This document shows, piece by piece, positions 24,838-36,585 of a stretch of DNA of 64,000 nucleotides. The notes under the pieces were generated by a model, which was given only the letters and a program-made list of their open reading frames with translations, did not search any database and was not told where the DNA came from. Numbering within the stretch: the first letter of the stretch is position 1; each line of letters starts with the position of its first letter. The stretch is from positions 25,099-89,098 of the forward strand of contig JAQTOS010000007.1 of assembly GCA_028713225.1 (NCBI GenBank), written 5' to 3'. The position numbers and the translations under genes were made by a program. This DNA is from Candidatus Altimarinota bacterium. Lineage in GTDB: Bacteria > Patescibacteriota > Gracilibacteria > BD1-5 > UBA6164.

Positions 24838-25848
24838 CTATTTCAAAAAGTTTAGTATTTTGTCTATATTTTTATTAATTTCTATAGTGAAATTCTTTAT
24901 AGCTCCTGATGGATTTATTTTCGTAGAGTTTTCTAATCTATTTATTCTTGGAGATTGATTAAAACTTTCTAAAAATAATCTATTTGGTCTTTTTCAAGGC
25001 AAAGTAAATCCATCTGGAAAGCTTTTAAATTTTTTAAATATTTTAAATTCGTAAGTATTTAAATTTTCATTATAAGATATATAAAAATTATCTTGTTTGT
25101 TTCAAATTTTTACAGTCTTTCTCATATGTTCTAATCATTTGATTTCATTAATTTCTTCAGTTTCATATTTAAAAAAACGTTTATTTGAAATGATATTTTT
25201 CAAAACATCTCAAAGTTCTTCATATTTAAGTCATCTAAATCCTCTTTCAAATATTTTCTTCAATTCCCTATTTTCCGGATTGTATTTAGTTTCTAAAAAT
25301 AATTCTATAGAATGAGTTAATGCTTCAAAGTTATCATTTGGTATAGCTAAATGAAATTCTCAATTATAGAAGCCTAAAAATGGTGATTCTTCGGCTGTTT
25401 CCATTTCAATATCGTGTTTTATATCATTTCATAAAATTCTTCAAGCAACTGTAGTTCTCTGATTTGTACTAGTTCGTCCTGCATCTCTCAAACTTGTTAA
25501 CATATGAATATGTTTTTCTTTTCAGGTTGATTCAAAAAAATCAATCATTCATCATGAAGCTAAAACAATTTTACTAGAATCTTTTATCTCAAAATTAGCT
25601 CAAGCTAAAGTTTTAATATTTCATTTTGTTAATGAATTTAAATCCAAAATAGAAACATCTTTATTTTCATTTAATCATTTTAGATTATCTAATTGATTTT
25701 CAAAAGCAACTAAACAATTATCAAGTAATTTTAATTCAATTTCTTCGTCATTTTCGCTTATAAGTTGGTAAACTCAATAAAGTTTATCATAGTTTAATTC
25801 AAGTAAATTTTCTCTAGAATTAGAATTATTTAAAGTATTGATATTCAT
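24838..25848 (-). CDS. Unassigned 336-residue protein
   Basis: No family is firmly recognised. There is no signal peptide or membrane helix. The N-terminal 75 residues are helical and acidic. A central part contains ASGGMIDFFEST, HMLTSLRDAGRTST and AGRILGNDIKHDIEMETAEE, which vaguely resembles a Nudix-type beta strand plus an E-rich helix, but the catalytic Nudix box is not intact. The C-terminal part is Lys/Phe-rich and helical. The gene is single, convergent with nothing, and ends in its own terminator. It is divergent from ugd with a 154-bp gap. UGA glycines are frequent. Confidence 0.6.
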
Positions 25849-26002
25849 ATTTTTATTTTTTGAGATATTAAGATTTTCTTAAGTTTAACATTTTAAAAGC
25901 AAAAAATCAAATATTCCCTTATTTAAACTTAAAATATATCCTTGATTTATCTCAATTTTACATATAATCAAATAAATCTAAAAAATAAGACAAATAAAAA
26001 AA

Positions 26003-27343
26003 ATGAAAATAAGTATTTTTGGTACTGGATATGTATGACTTGTTAGCTGAGCTTGTTTATCAGAACTTGGACACGAAGTAATGTGTATTGATATCGATGA
26101 AAAAAAGATAGAAAACCTAAAACTTGGAATAATCCCCATTTATGAACCTGAACTTGATGAACTTGTTAAAAGAAATTATAAACAAGGGAGATTATCATTT
26201 TCTACTAATATTCCTGAGTGAATAAAATTTGGGAAAGCTATTTTTTCAGCTGTTGGAACTCCTCCAGATAAAGAAAATAATAATAAGGCTGACTTGAAAT
26301 ATGTAGAAGAAGTAGCTAAGACTTTTGGTAAAAATATATGAGAATACAAACTTTTTATAAACAAATCTACAGTTCCAGTAGGAACAGGAAAAAAATGTAG
26401 AGATATAATCAAAAAAGAAATTCAAAAAAGAGGCAAAGATATAGAATTTGATGTTGCTTCAAATCCAGAATTTCTTAGAGAATGAAGTGCTATATATGAT
26501 TTTCTAAATCCTGACAGAGTAGTTTGCTGAGTACAAAATGAAAAAGCTAAACAAATAATGGAAGAGATTTACAAACCTCTAGCAAATAAAACTGAAATCA
26601 TAATAACAGATATTGCTTCAGCTGAAATCATCAAATATGCAGCGAATGCATTCCTCGCTACAAAAATCAGTTTCATAAATGAAATAGCAAATTTTGCTGA
26701 AAAAGTAGGATGAAATATTTGAGATATAAGCAAGTGAATCTGAGCGGATAATAGAATATGAAATAAATTCCTAGAATCTGGAATCGGTTATGGATGATCT
26801 TGTTTTCCAAAAGATATAAAAGCTTTTATAGAAACTTGAAAAGACTTCAATCACGAATTCAAAATAATTAGAGAAACTGAAAATGTAAATGAAAGACAAA
26901 AAACTATAGTTATAGATAAACTTATTGAAAGTGCTTGAGATTTAAAATGAAAAAGTATAGCTATTTGGGGGCTTGCATTTAAACCAAATACTGACGATAT
27001 TAGAGAAGCTCCAAGTATTTCAGTTATAAATAGACTTTTAGAACTTTGAGTAAAAGAAATCAAGACTTTTGACCCAGCTTGTATGACTCATATGGAAGCA
27101 GTATTTAAATGAAATAATGAAGTCCAATTTTGTGAGACAAATTACCACGCACTAGAAGATACTGATGCTCTTATAATATTAACTGAATGGAATGAATTTA
27201 AAATTCCAGATATCAAAAAAATAAGAAAATCTATGAGATGAAATATCATAATAGATGGTAGAAATATCTGGGCTGATGAAAATATGCTGGAGGAATGATT
27301 TATCTACAAATCTATCTGAAAAGCTAGTAAAAAACATTTATAA
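26003..27343 (+). CDS. ugd: UDP-glucose 6-dehydrogenase
   Basis: 446 residues, full length for the UDP-glucose/GDP-mannose dehydrogenase family. It oxidises UDP-glucose twice with NAD to UDP-glucuronate in the cytoplasm. The nucleotide-binding N terminus reads [17 protein letters not shown], with its fifth-position glycine from UGA. The central helix carries [17 protein letters not shown]. The catalytic loop GIGYGGSCFPKDI has the active cysteine at residue 267. The C-terminal UDP-binding domain starts near residue 320 with [20 protein letters not shown]. It starts the polysaccharide region and is followed, after a GC-rich palindrome, by a glycosyltransferase. A related but less likely activity is the GDP-mannose or UDP-ManNAc version of the enzyme; the WecB-like gene nearby makes the latter possible. 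Confidence 0.92.
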
Positions 27344-27345
27344 AG

Positions 27346-27378
27346 ACCTCACCCTAACCCTCTCCTCAGAGGAGAGGG
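27346..27378. repeat. GC-rich palindromic dispersed-type element
   Basis: Shortly after the ugd stop is a CCTCACCCTAACC segment followed by a perfect palindrome with 10-bp arms (27358-27367 and 27369-27378). Its GC content is far above the surroundings. It resembles small palindromic elements found scattered in many bacterial genomes and may also end the ugd transcript. Two other GC-rich palindromic elements occur at 45131-45270 and 49805-49864. Confidence 0.7.
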
Positions 27379-27411
27379 AAGAAAAGGAAATTTATTTAAT
27401 AATACAAACTT

Positions 27412-28368
27412 ATGAAATTAATAATACAAATTCCTTGTTATAATGAAGAGAAAACTTTGCTTTCAGTTTTGGAGGAATTACCGACTCAAATTGATTGAGT
27501 AGATGAAATTGAAACTATGATTATTGATGATGGTTCTAGTGATAAAACTATAGAAGTTGCTACAAAATTTGGAGTGGATTATATAGTTAAACATATTGGA
27601 AATAAAGGACTTGGAAATAGTTTCAAATCAGGAGTTCATAAAGCACTTCTTGAAGGAGCTGATATTTTGGTAAATACTGACTGAGACAATCAATATCCAA
27701 GTAAATTTATTCCAGATTTGATAAAACCTATCTTGGAAGGAAAAGCTGATTTTGTTATGTGAAATAGACAAACTAAAAAAATCTCTCACTTTTCATTTTT
27801 AAAGAAATTTTTTCAATGGCTTGGAAGTGCTATGGTAAGATATTTATCAGGAACAAATATTCCAGATAGTGTTTCTGGTTTTAGAGCTTATTCTAAGGAA
27901 GCATTATTAAAACTAAATGTAACTTCTGATTTTTCTTATGCTGTTGATACACTTATTCAAGCTGGTAGAAAAAGAATTAAAATAGTTGATGTTGATATTA
28001 CTACAAATAAACCAACAAGACCTTCAAGATTATTCAAAAATATGTGGCATCACATGTATAAAACTACTCAAATTATGATTAGAGTTTATGCTATGTATAA
28101 CCCAATGAGAATATTTTTTGCTCTTGGAACACCATTTTTAGTTTTAGGATTACTTGGACTTTCTAGATTTATGTATTTCTATATGATGAATCCTGTTGAT
28201 ACTGGTAAAATTCAATCTCTTGTGATTTCTGGAGTTTTCCTAATGATTGCTATACAATTTTATGCTCTTGGTATAATCTGAGATTTGATAGCTAAAAATA
28301 GAAGACTTATAGAAGATGATTTGTATCTAACAAAAAAACAATATTACGAAAAAAATAAATGATATTAA
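27412..28368 (+). CDS. Family 2 glycosyltransferase, polyprenyl-phosphate type (DPM1/GtrB-like)
   Basis: 318 residues. The N-terminal GT-A domain begins LIIQIPCYNEEKTL and has IDDGSSDKT, then NTDGDNQYP (the metal-binding Asp) and MGNRQ. A conserved SGFRAYSKEAL block follows. Two membrane helices near the C terminus (residues about 235-255 and 270-290) resemble those of undecaprenyl-phosphate glucose/mannose synthases. Such enzymes load a sugar on the lipid carrier for later transfer outside the membrane, which suits the GtrA-type flippase encoded at 32889. Some UGA glycines are seen only near the C terminus (IIGDLIAKN) and in DGDNQ. Confidence 0.85.
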
Positions 28369-28370
28369 GA

Positions 28371-28404
28371 AAAAAGAGCTGAGATTAAAATCTTAGCTCT
28401 TTTT
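28371..28404. terminator. Bidirectional terminator between convergent genes
   Basis: AAAAGAGCTGAGATT pairs with AATCTTAGCTCTTTT (one G-U pair) around a short loop, with A and T tracts on both sides. It overlaps the last codons of the minus-strand epimerase and follows the glycosyltransferase stop by 2 bases. Confidence 0.75.
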
Positions 28405-29148
28405 GATTATTATTTCAAAATTCTTCTCTTCCCCACTCTTCAAAATAAGTGGATTATCAAGTAAAGCATCTTCATCTCCATAAACTGGTTCTATACAGAT
28501 AAAATCTTTTCCTATTTCCGACCGTATCCAAAGCTTCTTATATGAAGAATCATAGTTTAATTCAAGAGTTTTTCAATCCGGAAAAATAACTTGTATACTT
28601 CCTGGATTATCTAGATAAACTGTTTCTCAATTTATAAAACTATAATCTTCTAAAAGTTTTTCTCAAAGCAATATTTTTAAATCCTTTTTATCATCATTTC
28701 TCACGAAATAATATGGATGTAAGCCTACTCGTGAAGGCAAATCTATGCTTCCAGTATTTACTATTTTTTGAGTTATTTTTACTATTTTATCAGAAATTAT
28801 TTCTGAAATTATTTCTATTCTAAAATCAAAAGGAAAAACTTCTTTTGTTTGAGAATCTGATTCCAAAAACATCATAAATTTAGTATCAGATATTTTTTCT
28901 GAGTTCCAAGATTTATTTCTAGCAAATCAATGTTGAGATAGATTATAAAGAGAGTTTTCTCTAAGTGGTCAAGCATTTGGAAACATAACAGGAATACCTC
29001 CTCTTACGTTTTTTTCTAGATTATGAAGTGTTTCTTCATTTAGAAAAAGTATCTCTTCAAAAGCTAATTTAATAGATGTTATTAATCATCATCTTTCAGG
29101 AATATGAGAGATGGAAGTTCACTCTTGTGAAATTATGTGGATTTGCAT
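28393..29148 (-). CDS. Aldose 1-epimerase family protein (YeaD-like)
   Basis: 251 residues. Typical motifs of the galactose-mutarotase fold are present: GGIPVMFPNAGPL, QHGFARN, RVGLHPYYF with the catalytic His, and a late Glu region FICIEPV. The QHGFARN motif points to the hexose-6-phosphate mutarotase branch. It interconverts anomers of hexoses or hexose phosphates in the cytoplasm and could feed the nucleotide-sugar genes around it. It is the only minus-strand gene inside the plus-strand half of the polysaccharide region and converges with the glycosyltransferase at 27412. An in-frame CGG (I-R-S) fits arginine. Confidence 0.85.
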
Positions 29149-29242
29149 AGTGGATTATTTAAAAATACTATTATAATCTAATAATAAGTTTGGATTTTTC
29201 AAGTTTTTTCTTATAAATAAAGTAATTAATACAATACAAAAT

Positions 29243-30394
29243 ATGGGGAAAAAAACAATTTTAATAATATTATATACACTTCATCGCTCTAGATGAACAG
29301 AAAAAATAGCAACAATACTTGGAAATAATTTTATTGAAATTTGATATAATGTAAAATATCTTACTTTTTATAATAGCACAGATAAATTTGATTTTATATG
29401 AGAAGAATTTTGTTTAAATCAAAGAAAATCAAAGAATTTATTTATAGAAATTATTAACTTCTTTAAAATATCATATAAAATAGCTAAATATTGCAGAGAA
29501 AATAATATAGATATTTCTTTTTCTCACTGAGAAGAGGCTAATTTTCATAATATAATTAGTAAAATATTTTTCAGAAATCCTTCAAAAATATTTATACAGA
29601 TACATTCTGCTGTGAATGCTTTAAATAAAATTCAAAAATATTTTATCAAAAAATTATATAATTATACAGATAGAATAATTACAATTGTAAAGGAAGAAGA
29701 AAGCAATTTGATAAATAATTATAATATATCAAGTTCTAAAATAAAAACCATTTATAATCCTGTTGATATTAAAAATATTGAATCATTAAAAAATGAAGAT
29801 TTATGAGAATATTATGAATTATTTGAAAATAAGAAATTTACTTTTATAAATATTGCTAGATTATCTCCAGAAAAAAATCAAGAATTTTTACTAAACTCAT
29901 TTGAAATATTTAATAAAAAATATAAGAATTCTCAACTAATAATATTATGAGATTGACCATTAAAAGAAAATCTTAATAAACAAAGAGAAACCTTAGAATC
30001 AAAAGAAAATATACATTTTTTAGGAAATCATAAAAATCCTTACAAATTTCTAGATAAAGCTGATTGTTTTGTATTAACTAGTAATACAGAATGATTACCA
30101 TGAGTAATACTTGAAAGTTTAGCCTTATGAATTCCTATTATATCAACAGATTGTAAAACTTGACCAAAGGAAATATTAAGAAAGACCATTAATAATTTTG
30201 GTGAAATTTCAGATTTAAGCCTAGAAGAATATTGAATTTTGATACCATTAAATAATGAAAACTTATGTTTTGAAGCTATGGAAAAAATATATTTAGATAA
30301 AAGTTTAAGAGAAAATTATAAAATAAAATGATTAGAAAGAAGTAAATATTTTCAATTTGATAAAATAATGAAAAATTGGAAAGAAATTTTATAA
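29243..30394 (+). CDS. Family 4 glycosyltransferase (GT-B)
   Basis: 383 residues. The N-terminal Rossmann half contains the early KIATILGN segment instead of the usual GG loop. The C-terminal half has FINIARLSPEKNQEFLL, LIILGDGPLKENL, IHFLGNHKNP and NTEGLPGVILESLALGIPII, the classic donor-binding EX7E-type motif. The product transfers a nucleotide-sugar to a growing glycan. Acceptor and linkage are unknown. It stands between the epimerase and a set of membrane-protein genes in the same direction. No membrane anchor. Confidence 0.88.
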
Positions 30395-30471
30395 GAAGTT
30401 TTCTAATAATAAGTTTGATTTTATCAAGTTTTTTGCTATAAATAAATGAATTTATTTTTTAAAAAATATAG

Positions 30472-31464
30472 ATGTTAAAATATATTATATCGATTTTACT
30501 ATTTATAGTTTCATATAATTTATCATATTCCTATGAGAATCAATGATTTGTAAATTATAAAGAATATTGAGAAAATACATCATTTAAATGTGATAAACAG
30601 TGTTTTGTTGTTATAAATAAAAAAGATGTAAATAATTATCTTGAAATAAATTGAATTATAAAATGAAATTGAGTTATTTGATATTGATTTTTTAATTGAA
30701 AACAAATTATTCCTGGAGAATTTATTGAGATTAAAAATGATAATAATTTAGATAAAAAATTTCTATTCAAGAATCTAGCTTTTTATGATCAACTTGTTCC
30801 TGAAATTCCTGTAGTTTTAGTTATGCAATGAAATATAGAATCAAATAATCTTTCATTTAATCTTTGAAAAACTACTTTTTCAGAAAATATCACATGAGCT
30901 TGGGAAAATTTCTGGCAAATAGAAAGTCTTACTCCATATACTATAAATCTAAGATATTGAGTAAAAATTAACTGAACATCTATTATATCAATATTCTATG
31001 TATTATTTTTTATAATTTTCATAATCTTATTATTTATCAAAAAATATAGAAATAAAGAAAGTTTTATTATTTTATGAATAATATTTTTTATGTTTGTATG
31101 ATTTAGAAATCTTTACACATATTGAAATATTGTAAATGACTGATTAAAATCATATACTTTTCAAAATTATGAAGACAAAACTTTTTTTGATTTATGAGAT
31201 TACTTAGTATTTACTGATAAAATAAGAAAAGAATTAAATTTAGATACTGAAAAAAATAGAAAATGTAGTATTTATGCTGAAAGTTTCCAAGATTGGCCTT
31301 TTATAGCTCATTGGAATTTATATCTAAAACCTTGTAAAATCACAGCTGATATAAAAACAGCTGATTACATAATATATTATAAAAAAGAGCTTCCAAAAGA
31401 CTTAAATGCAAAAGTATTAATAAACTGGAATAATAATTATCTTTTAAAAAATAATAAAAAATAA
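30472..31464 (+). CDS. Membrane protein of the polysaccharide locus, unknown function
   Basis: 330 residues. A signal or first membrane helix lies at residues 1-20 (ISILLFIVSYNLSYS), then an extracytoplasmic beta-rich domain of about 150 residues with two cysteines. Two further helices occupy about 180-200 and 205-225. A second outside domain contains DLGDYLVFTDKIRKEL. That second part recalls the lumenal regions of membrane glycosyltransferases, but no family is recognised. It ends one base before the next membrane-protein gene, which suggests a joint role. Confidence 0.65.
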
Positions 31465-31465
31465 T

Positions 31466-32905
31466 ATGTTTGAAACTTCTATTTTGCTTTTACTAAAAGC
31501 CCTTATAATAAATATTATCATCCCAATAATTACTTGAATTTTATTTATATATTTATTTTTCTGAACAAAATTTAGAGGAATTATTTTATATATAATATCA
31601 TTTTTTATCTGAACTTGAGTTATAGCTTTTAGTTTATTTAATCTACAATTTATATATTTTTGAATCTGAATTTTAGAATATTTGTTATTGAACATATTTT
31701 TACTATTAGCTTTAATAATAAAAATTTTCTACAAAAAACAGAATTTTTGAAATTATATTCAAGCTTTAAAAATTAGTTATGAAAATATTAATTTAAATGA
31801 AATAAATTTAAGCCAAAAATTAGTTGTAATATTTTGATCTATATTTGTAGTTATATCATCTATAATAAGTTTTTTATATGTTGCAAACTTCCCTAGTTAT
31901 GCTGATGATGCTTTTTGAAATTGGCATATTCCAGTTTTGAATATATATGAAGATTCTTGAGTAAAAATATTTTGAGATAAATCCGAAATACTTGGGAAAT
32001 GAAGGCTTGGTTATCCTATTTTCATACCTATATACAAAGTAATAATAGCTGATTTTTTCTGATGAATTAACGATATTTATATAAATTTATGGCAATATCT
32101 TAGTTTTATTTTATTTTTGATATTTGTATTTTATATATCTATAGAAAAAACGAAAAATCCATTTTATTCTATACTTCCCTTGATTTTAATACTTTGATTA
32201 CCTTTGGTATTTTTTCATAGTGTAGAGGGGTATTTAGATTTAGCTTGTGCTATATATTCTGTATTTAGTATATATTTTTTATACTTATTTTTAGAAAAAA
32301 AAGATTATGATTATTTGAGTATGTGACTTCTTTTTTGATTTATATTATCTAGTATAAAAAATGACTGATTAGTTGTTTATTTCGCATGAATTATTATAGC
32401 CTTTATAATAATTCTTGTACTTAAAAAAGAATTTAAAAAAATAGTTCTAAATTCTATAAAAGAAAAAACAATGATTATAAAATCTGGATTTTTTGCTTTA
32501 TGGTTTTTGATTCCTTTTATTGCTATAAAATCTTATTATTGATTAGGCTACAATCAAGCTGCTTGAGAAGCTGCATGAGTATGAGTTTCGGATAAGATAC
32601 ATTCTGAGATTTTTTCTATGTTTAGTCCAATATTTTTAAAAATGGATAACTTCAATCTTGCTTTGATTTTTATTGCTATAATCTGATATATTGTCTTGAA
32701 AAATATAAAGAAAAATATAGAAAACAATAATCTTTTTATAATCCTTAGTGCTGTGATGATTTTCTTAGTTTTGATAGCTGTATTTTTGTTTACTGAAAAT
32801 TATCTATGGGTTATGAATCAAACTACAGTAAATAGAGTTTTTACTATGGTTTTTATTATATTATTTGCTTTTACTTGATTTTTATTACATGAAAAAAAAG
32901 ATTAA
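31466..32905 (+). CDS. Polytopic membrane protein, GT-C-like or O-antigen-ligase-like
   Basis: 479 residues with about ten to twelve predicted membrane helices. A first large outside loop contains YADDAFGNWHIPVLNIY, where acidic residues lie shortly after a helix, as in membrane GT-C glycosyltransferases that use polyprenyl-phosphate sugars. The rest has few motifs. The gene starts one base after the preceding stop and overlaps the start of gtrA by 17 bases. The neighbouring DPM-like, GtrA and GT2 genes make a lipid-linked-sugar glycosyltransferase the best guess, but this is inference. Confidence 0.65.
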
Positions 32906-33284
32906 AAAATTATTTTCTCAGAAAATTATAAAATACATTATTTGATGATGAATGGCTGCGCTAATAGATTTGGCTTGTTTATATATAGCTGTAGAATTTT
33001 TCTGATTATACTATATAGTTTGAGCTATTTTAGCATTTGTTGTATCATTTATATTTTGATTTTTATTCCAAAAATATATAACTTTTTCGAATTTCGATAA
33101 AAAACATCTTCATCAATGATTTTTATTTTTTGTTTTTCAGATAATTTGATTATGATTAAACATATTATTACTTTTTGTACTAGTTGAAAAATTTTGATTT
33201 CATTATATGTATGTAGCAATTTTTAATAAATTTATTGTATTTATATGGAATTTTTTAATGAATAATCGCTTTAATTTCAAATAA
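32889..33284 (+). CDS. GtrA family membrane protein
   Basis: 131 residues with four membrane helices. The start KYIIGGGMAALIDLACLYIA and the later FVVSFIFGFLFQKYITF match GtrA (PF04138), which is thought to flip undecaprenyl-phosphate-linked sugars across the membrane. It overlaps the end of the polytopic membrane gene and is followed 4 bases later by a GT2 gene. The usual gtrA-gtrB-gtrC trio (flippase, lipid-sugar synthase, membrane transferase) is therefore approximated here. Three UGA codons in a row encode the early glycines. Confidence 0.85.
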
Positions 33285-33288
33285 TAAA

Positions 33289-34014
33289 ATGAAGAAAAAA
33301 CTATCTATAATTATCCCCTTTTTAAATGAAGAAAAAACTATAAAACAAATTCTTCAAAAAATAGTAAATCTAAAAAATTTAAATTTAGAAAAAGAAATAA
33401 TTCTTGTTAATGATTGATCTAGTGATAATAGCAAAAATATCATAAATGAATTCATTTCTAAAGAGTATGAAAATACAAGTTTTATCTATATAGAAAATGA
33501 AACTAATAAATGAAAATGATATTCATTAAAAGAGTGATTTAAAAAATCAACTTGAGATTATTTAATAGTACAAGACGCTGATTTGGAATATAATCCTGAA
33601 GATTATTCAAAAATAATAAAAAAACTAGAACAAGAAAATCTTGATTTTGTATATTGATCTAGAACTAGATGATATTTTGAAAATTGATTTAGATATTCTT
33701 ATTTAAGTTTCTTATTTTGATGACTTGTTATATCTTTTCTAAGTTCATTAGCAACATTAAAAATTATAACAGATGAACCAACTTGTTATAAACTATTTAA
33801 GTCTAGTCTAAAAGATTTACTTATAGTGCCTACAGAAAATTGATTTGAATGGGAACCCGCTATAACTGTTTTTTTGATAAAAAAATGATTCAAATACTCT
33901 GAAGTCCCTATAAGTTATTTCCCTAGGAAAAGTAGTGAATGAAAAAAAATAAAATGGATTGATTGAGTAAAAGCAATACAAACTATAATAAAACGGAGAA
34001 TTAAAAAAGACTAG
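33289..34014 (+). CDS. Family 2 glycosyltransferase (GtrB/DPM-like, soluble)
   Basis: 241 residues. It has LSIIIPFLNEEKTIKQIL, ILVNDGSSDNS, VQDADLEYNP (the DxD-type metal site) and a PTCYKLFKSSL acceptor block. It belongs to the dolichol/undecaprenyl-phosphate sugar synthases and has no C-terminal membrane helices. It follows gtrA closely, so it probably loads the sugar that GtrA moves. A CGG codon occurs near the C terminus (K-R-R), one of the few in the window. Confidence 0.87.
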
Positions 34015-34034
34015 AATAATTTCTAGTCTTTTTT
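34003..34034. terminator. Bidirectional terminator separating the plus and minus polysaccharide operons
   Basis: AAAAAAGACTAGAA (34003-34016) pairs with TTCTAGTCTTTTTT (34021-34034). It covers the stop codons of both convergent genes. Confidence 0.85.
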
Positions 34035-34727
34035 AATAATAAGAACTGTAAGATATCATTGAAAATTGAAAATTCTATCTAAAAATTTAAATATAAATTG
34101 AAATCTTCACCAAAAATCAAAAATATTTTTCTTACAAACAACATTTCTTTCAATTAAAGTTAATCAAGATGCAATAATTTCTTTTTTTAAATCATAAATT
34201 TTATATTCTTCTGGATACTCCCATTTATTAAGAAAATTTGATAATAAATAAGCTAATCTATATACAAAACTATAATGATTTGGAATTGCTATTATAATAA
34301 ATCAATCATTTTTTAATATTCTTTTATATTCAATTAATGCATTTTTTATATCATCTGATAAAAAATGTTCTAATACTCAAGCATTAAAAACTATATCAAA
34401 ACTTTCATCTTCAAATGGCATATTAAACATATCAGCTACAACAAAATCTGCAGTTTTTCACATATTTAAAAATGTTGATTTAGCTTTATCTATAGCATTT
34501 ATATCTAAATCTAATAATGTCTTTGATAAATCATTATTTAGCACAAAGCTATTAACTCAAAATTGACTTCAAACTTCTATTATTTTAGACCCATTTTTTA
34601 TATTTGGTAATTTTTCTATAATATCCTTTAATTTAAGATGAAAACATTGTGGATTATTATATAAATAATTAATCTCTTCCATAGAAGTTTTATTTGACAT
34701 CTCTGCCCATATATCTTTTTGTATCAT
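34023..34727 (-). CDS. SAM-dependent methyltransferase (class I)
   Basis: 234 residues. Motif I is KIIEVGSQFGVN, then LLDLDINAID (acidic end of strand 2) and DESFDIVFNAGVLEH (motifs III-IV). This is the Methyltransf_11 pattern. It is the last gene of a long minus operon of sugar enzymes and would methylate a sugar or lipid in the glycan. Its stop lies inside the terminator shared with the convergent GT2. A clear distinction from non-sugar methyltransferases is not possible by eye. Confidence 0.82.
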
Positions 34728-34741
34728 AAATATAATCTATA

Positions 34742-35938
34742 TTAATTAATAAATTTTATCAAACTATTCCAATCATATTTTTTTCAATATTCTTTTATAT
34801 TTTTTATATATTCTTCTGATTTAGTTTTTTCTAAAGCTATCTTTATATTATCCAAAAACTCATATTTCCCTTTTGAAATAAAACAATAATCCGAATGTTT
34901 TAATATTTCGTAAAATCATGTTGTTATAACTGGCTTTCATTGAACAAGATATTCAAAAAATTTAACTGGACTTACTCAATCTGTAAGTTTATTTATTTTA
35001 AATGGAATAATTGATACATCAAATAAACTTGAATAATACTTTAATTCTGAATATGGTTTATATCATATAAATATTAAATTTTTATATTGTAATAGTCATT
35101 TAGTCTTTAAAAGGTTTTTATTATCAATTCATATTATTAAAAGAGTGTAATTATTATTTTTTAATATTTCTTCTAATATATCAAAATCTATCCAATCTTC
35201 TATTGCTCAATAAAATCATATAATATTTCAATGTAAATTATACTTTAATTTTATATCATTAAATTTATCAATATTATCTATTTCCCAATCATTCAGAGAT
35301 ACTCAATTAGGTACGTATAGAACATCTTTTCTATAATTTAAAATTTGATCTTTTAATTTATCTGCTGTAGTACAGACTAAATCTGCTGATAATATTGCAT
35401 TTATATGGTCTTTTTCTATATCAATATCACTGATAGAAATATCATCTAAATAATCATATATTATTTTATTAGTCTTAAAATAATATTTAAAATTATTTAT
35501 AAAATTATTATAAAATATATAATAATAATAAATAATATCTATAGTATATATTCAATTATTCTTTAAAATTCTTTTCAAATAAGAAAAAGAATTTATTTGC
35601 AATATATTATAGCCATCTATTCTTTCAATACTTGGCTTAATTCCTAAAAATGGAATATATAGATATATTAAATTATATTCTTCTCAATATTCATTTAAAA
35701 ATGCTTTAGCTAATTGTTGTGGCCTTTGAGTCATTATGTTGAATGGTATTGTAGAAAAAAATATAGCATTTTTCTTTTTTTTATCTAAAAAATCATAAAC
35801 TATTTTTTTTTGATTCCTATAAAAAATATATCATATAATTCAACGTAAATTATCAAAAACACCAAAAACAAAAAAAATTGTTTTTTTTTCGTTTCATAAT
35901 ATTAAAATAAGTATTTTTTTTATTATTTTTATAAACAT
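34742..35938 (-). CDS. GT-B glycosyltransferase (TuaH-like)
   Basis: 398 residues. The N-terminal half carries FNIMTQRPQQLA and IIYDYLDD, motifs seen in TuaH-type and related glycosyltransferases. The C-terminal half has DVLYVPNGV, FYGAIEDWIDF, VSIIPFKINKLTDGVSPVKF and FEYLVQGKPVI. The product should transfer a sugar during teichuronic-acid-like or capsule synthesis. It is separated from the next gene by 9 bases. UGA glycines are present at several motif positions. Confidence 0.8.
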
Positions 35939-35947
35939 ATATAATAA

Positions 35948-36580
35948 TTATTTTTTACATATAAACCAAGGATCTAATCATAAAAATTTAAAAAATGGTT
36001 GCATTAATTTCAAATAAGTCTTATTAGAGCTTAGTAAACCATTAAAATATGTTTTATTAATATTGAATCATGTCTTTTTTATTATATATTCCCATCATTT
36101 ATAATTCATAGCATAATAATGTCATTCAAAATCCCAATTATTATATATTTTTGTATCGCAATTAGGAACTCCTAAAAGTAATATTCCTCCTGGTTTCAAA
36201 ATTCTATGACATTCAGTTAATGCCAAAACTGGTGAGTATAAATGTTCTAAAACATGTGAAAATAATATAAAATCAAATGAATTATCTTCAAATGGATAAG
36301 GATAATTATTTAAATCATGCTTAATTATATTATTATAACCTTTAGCTTTTAAATGTTTTATATTTACATCAGTTAATTCTATACTAGTTAAAGATTTTGA
36401 ATTTTTTAAATATTCATAATAAACTCCTGTTCAAGATCATATTTCAAGAGAATCTCAATTAAGATATGTTTTCAATTCTTCAGCCAAAACACTCCACATA
36501 TGTTCTGGAGTTTTTGTATTTAATTGAATGGTTCAAAGTTCCTCATTCTCATAAAAAGATATATTTTTATTTTCTATCAT
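35948..36580 (-). CDS. SAM-dependent methyltransferase
   Basis: 210 residues. Motif I is SLEIGSGTGVYYEYL with UGA-coded glycines, followed by SIELTDVNI and FDFILFSHVLEHL, then LKPGGILLLGVPN. These give a clear class I methyltransferase of the Methyltransf_11 type. It lies in the sugar-gene operon, 5 bases after the stop of the frameshifted glycosyltransferase. The probable substrate is a sugar or lipid intermediate, which is inferred from context only. Confidence 0.85.
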
Positions 36581-36585
36581 AAAAA

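Noticed and set aside
27255..27443. Short plus frame across the end of ugd and the palindrome
   Set aside because: It is out of frame with Ugd and is made of the palindromic element; no leader or family.
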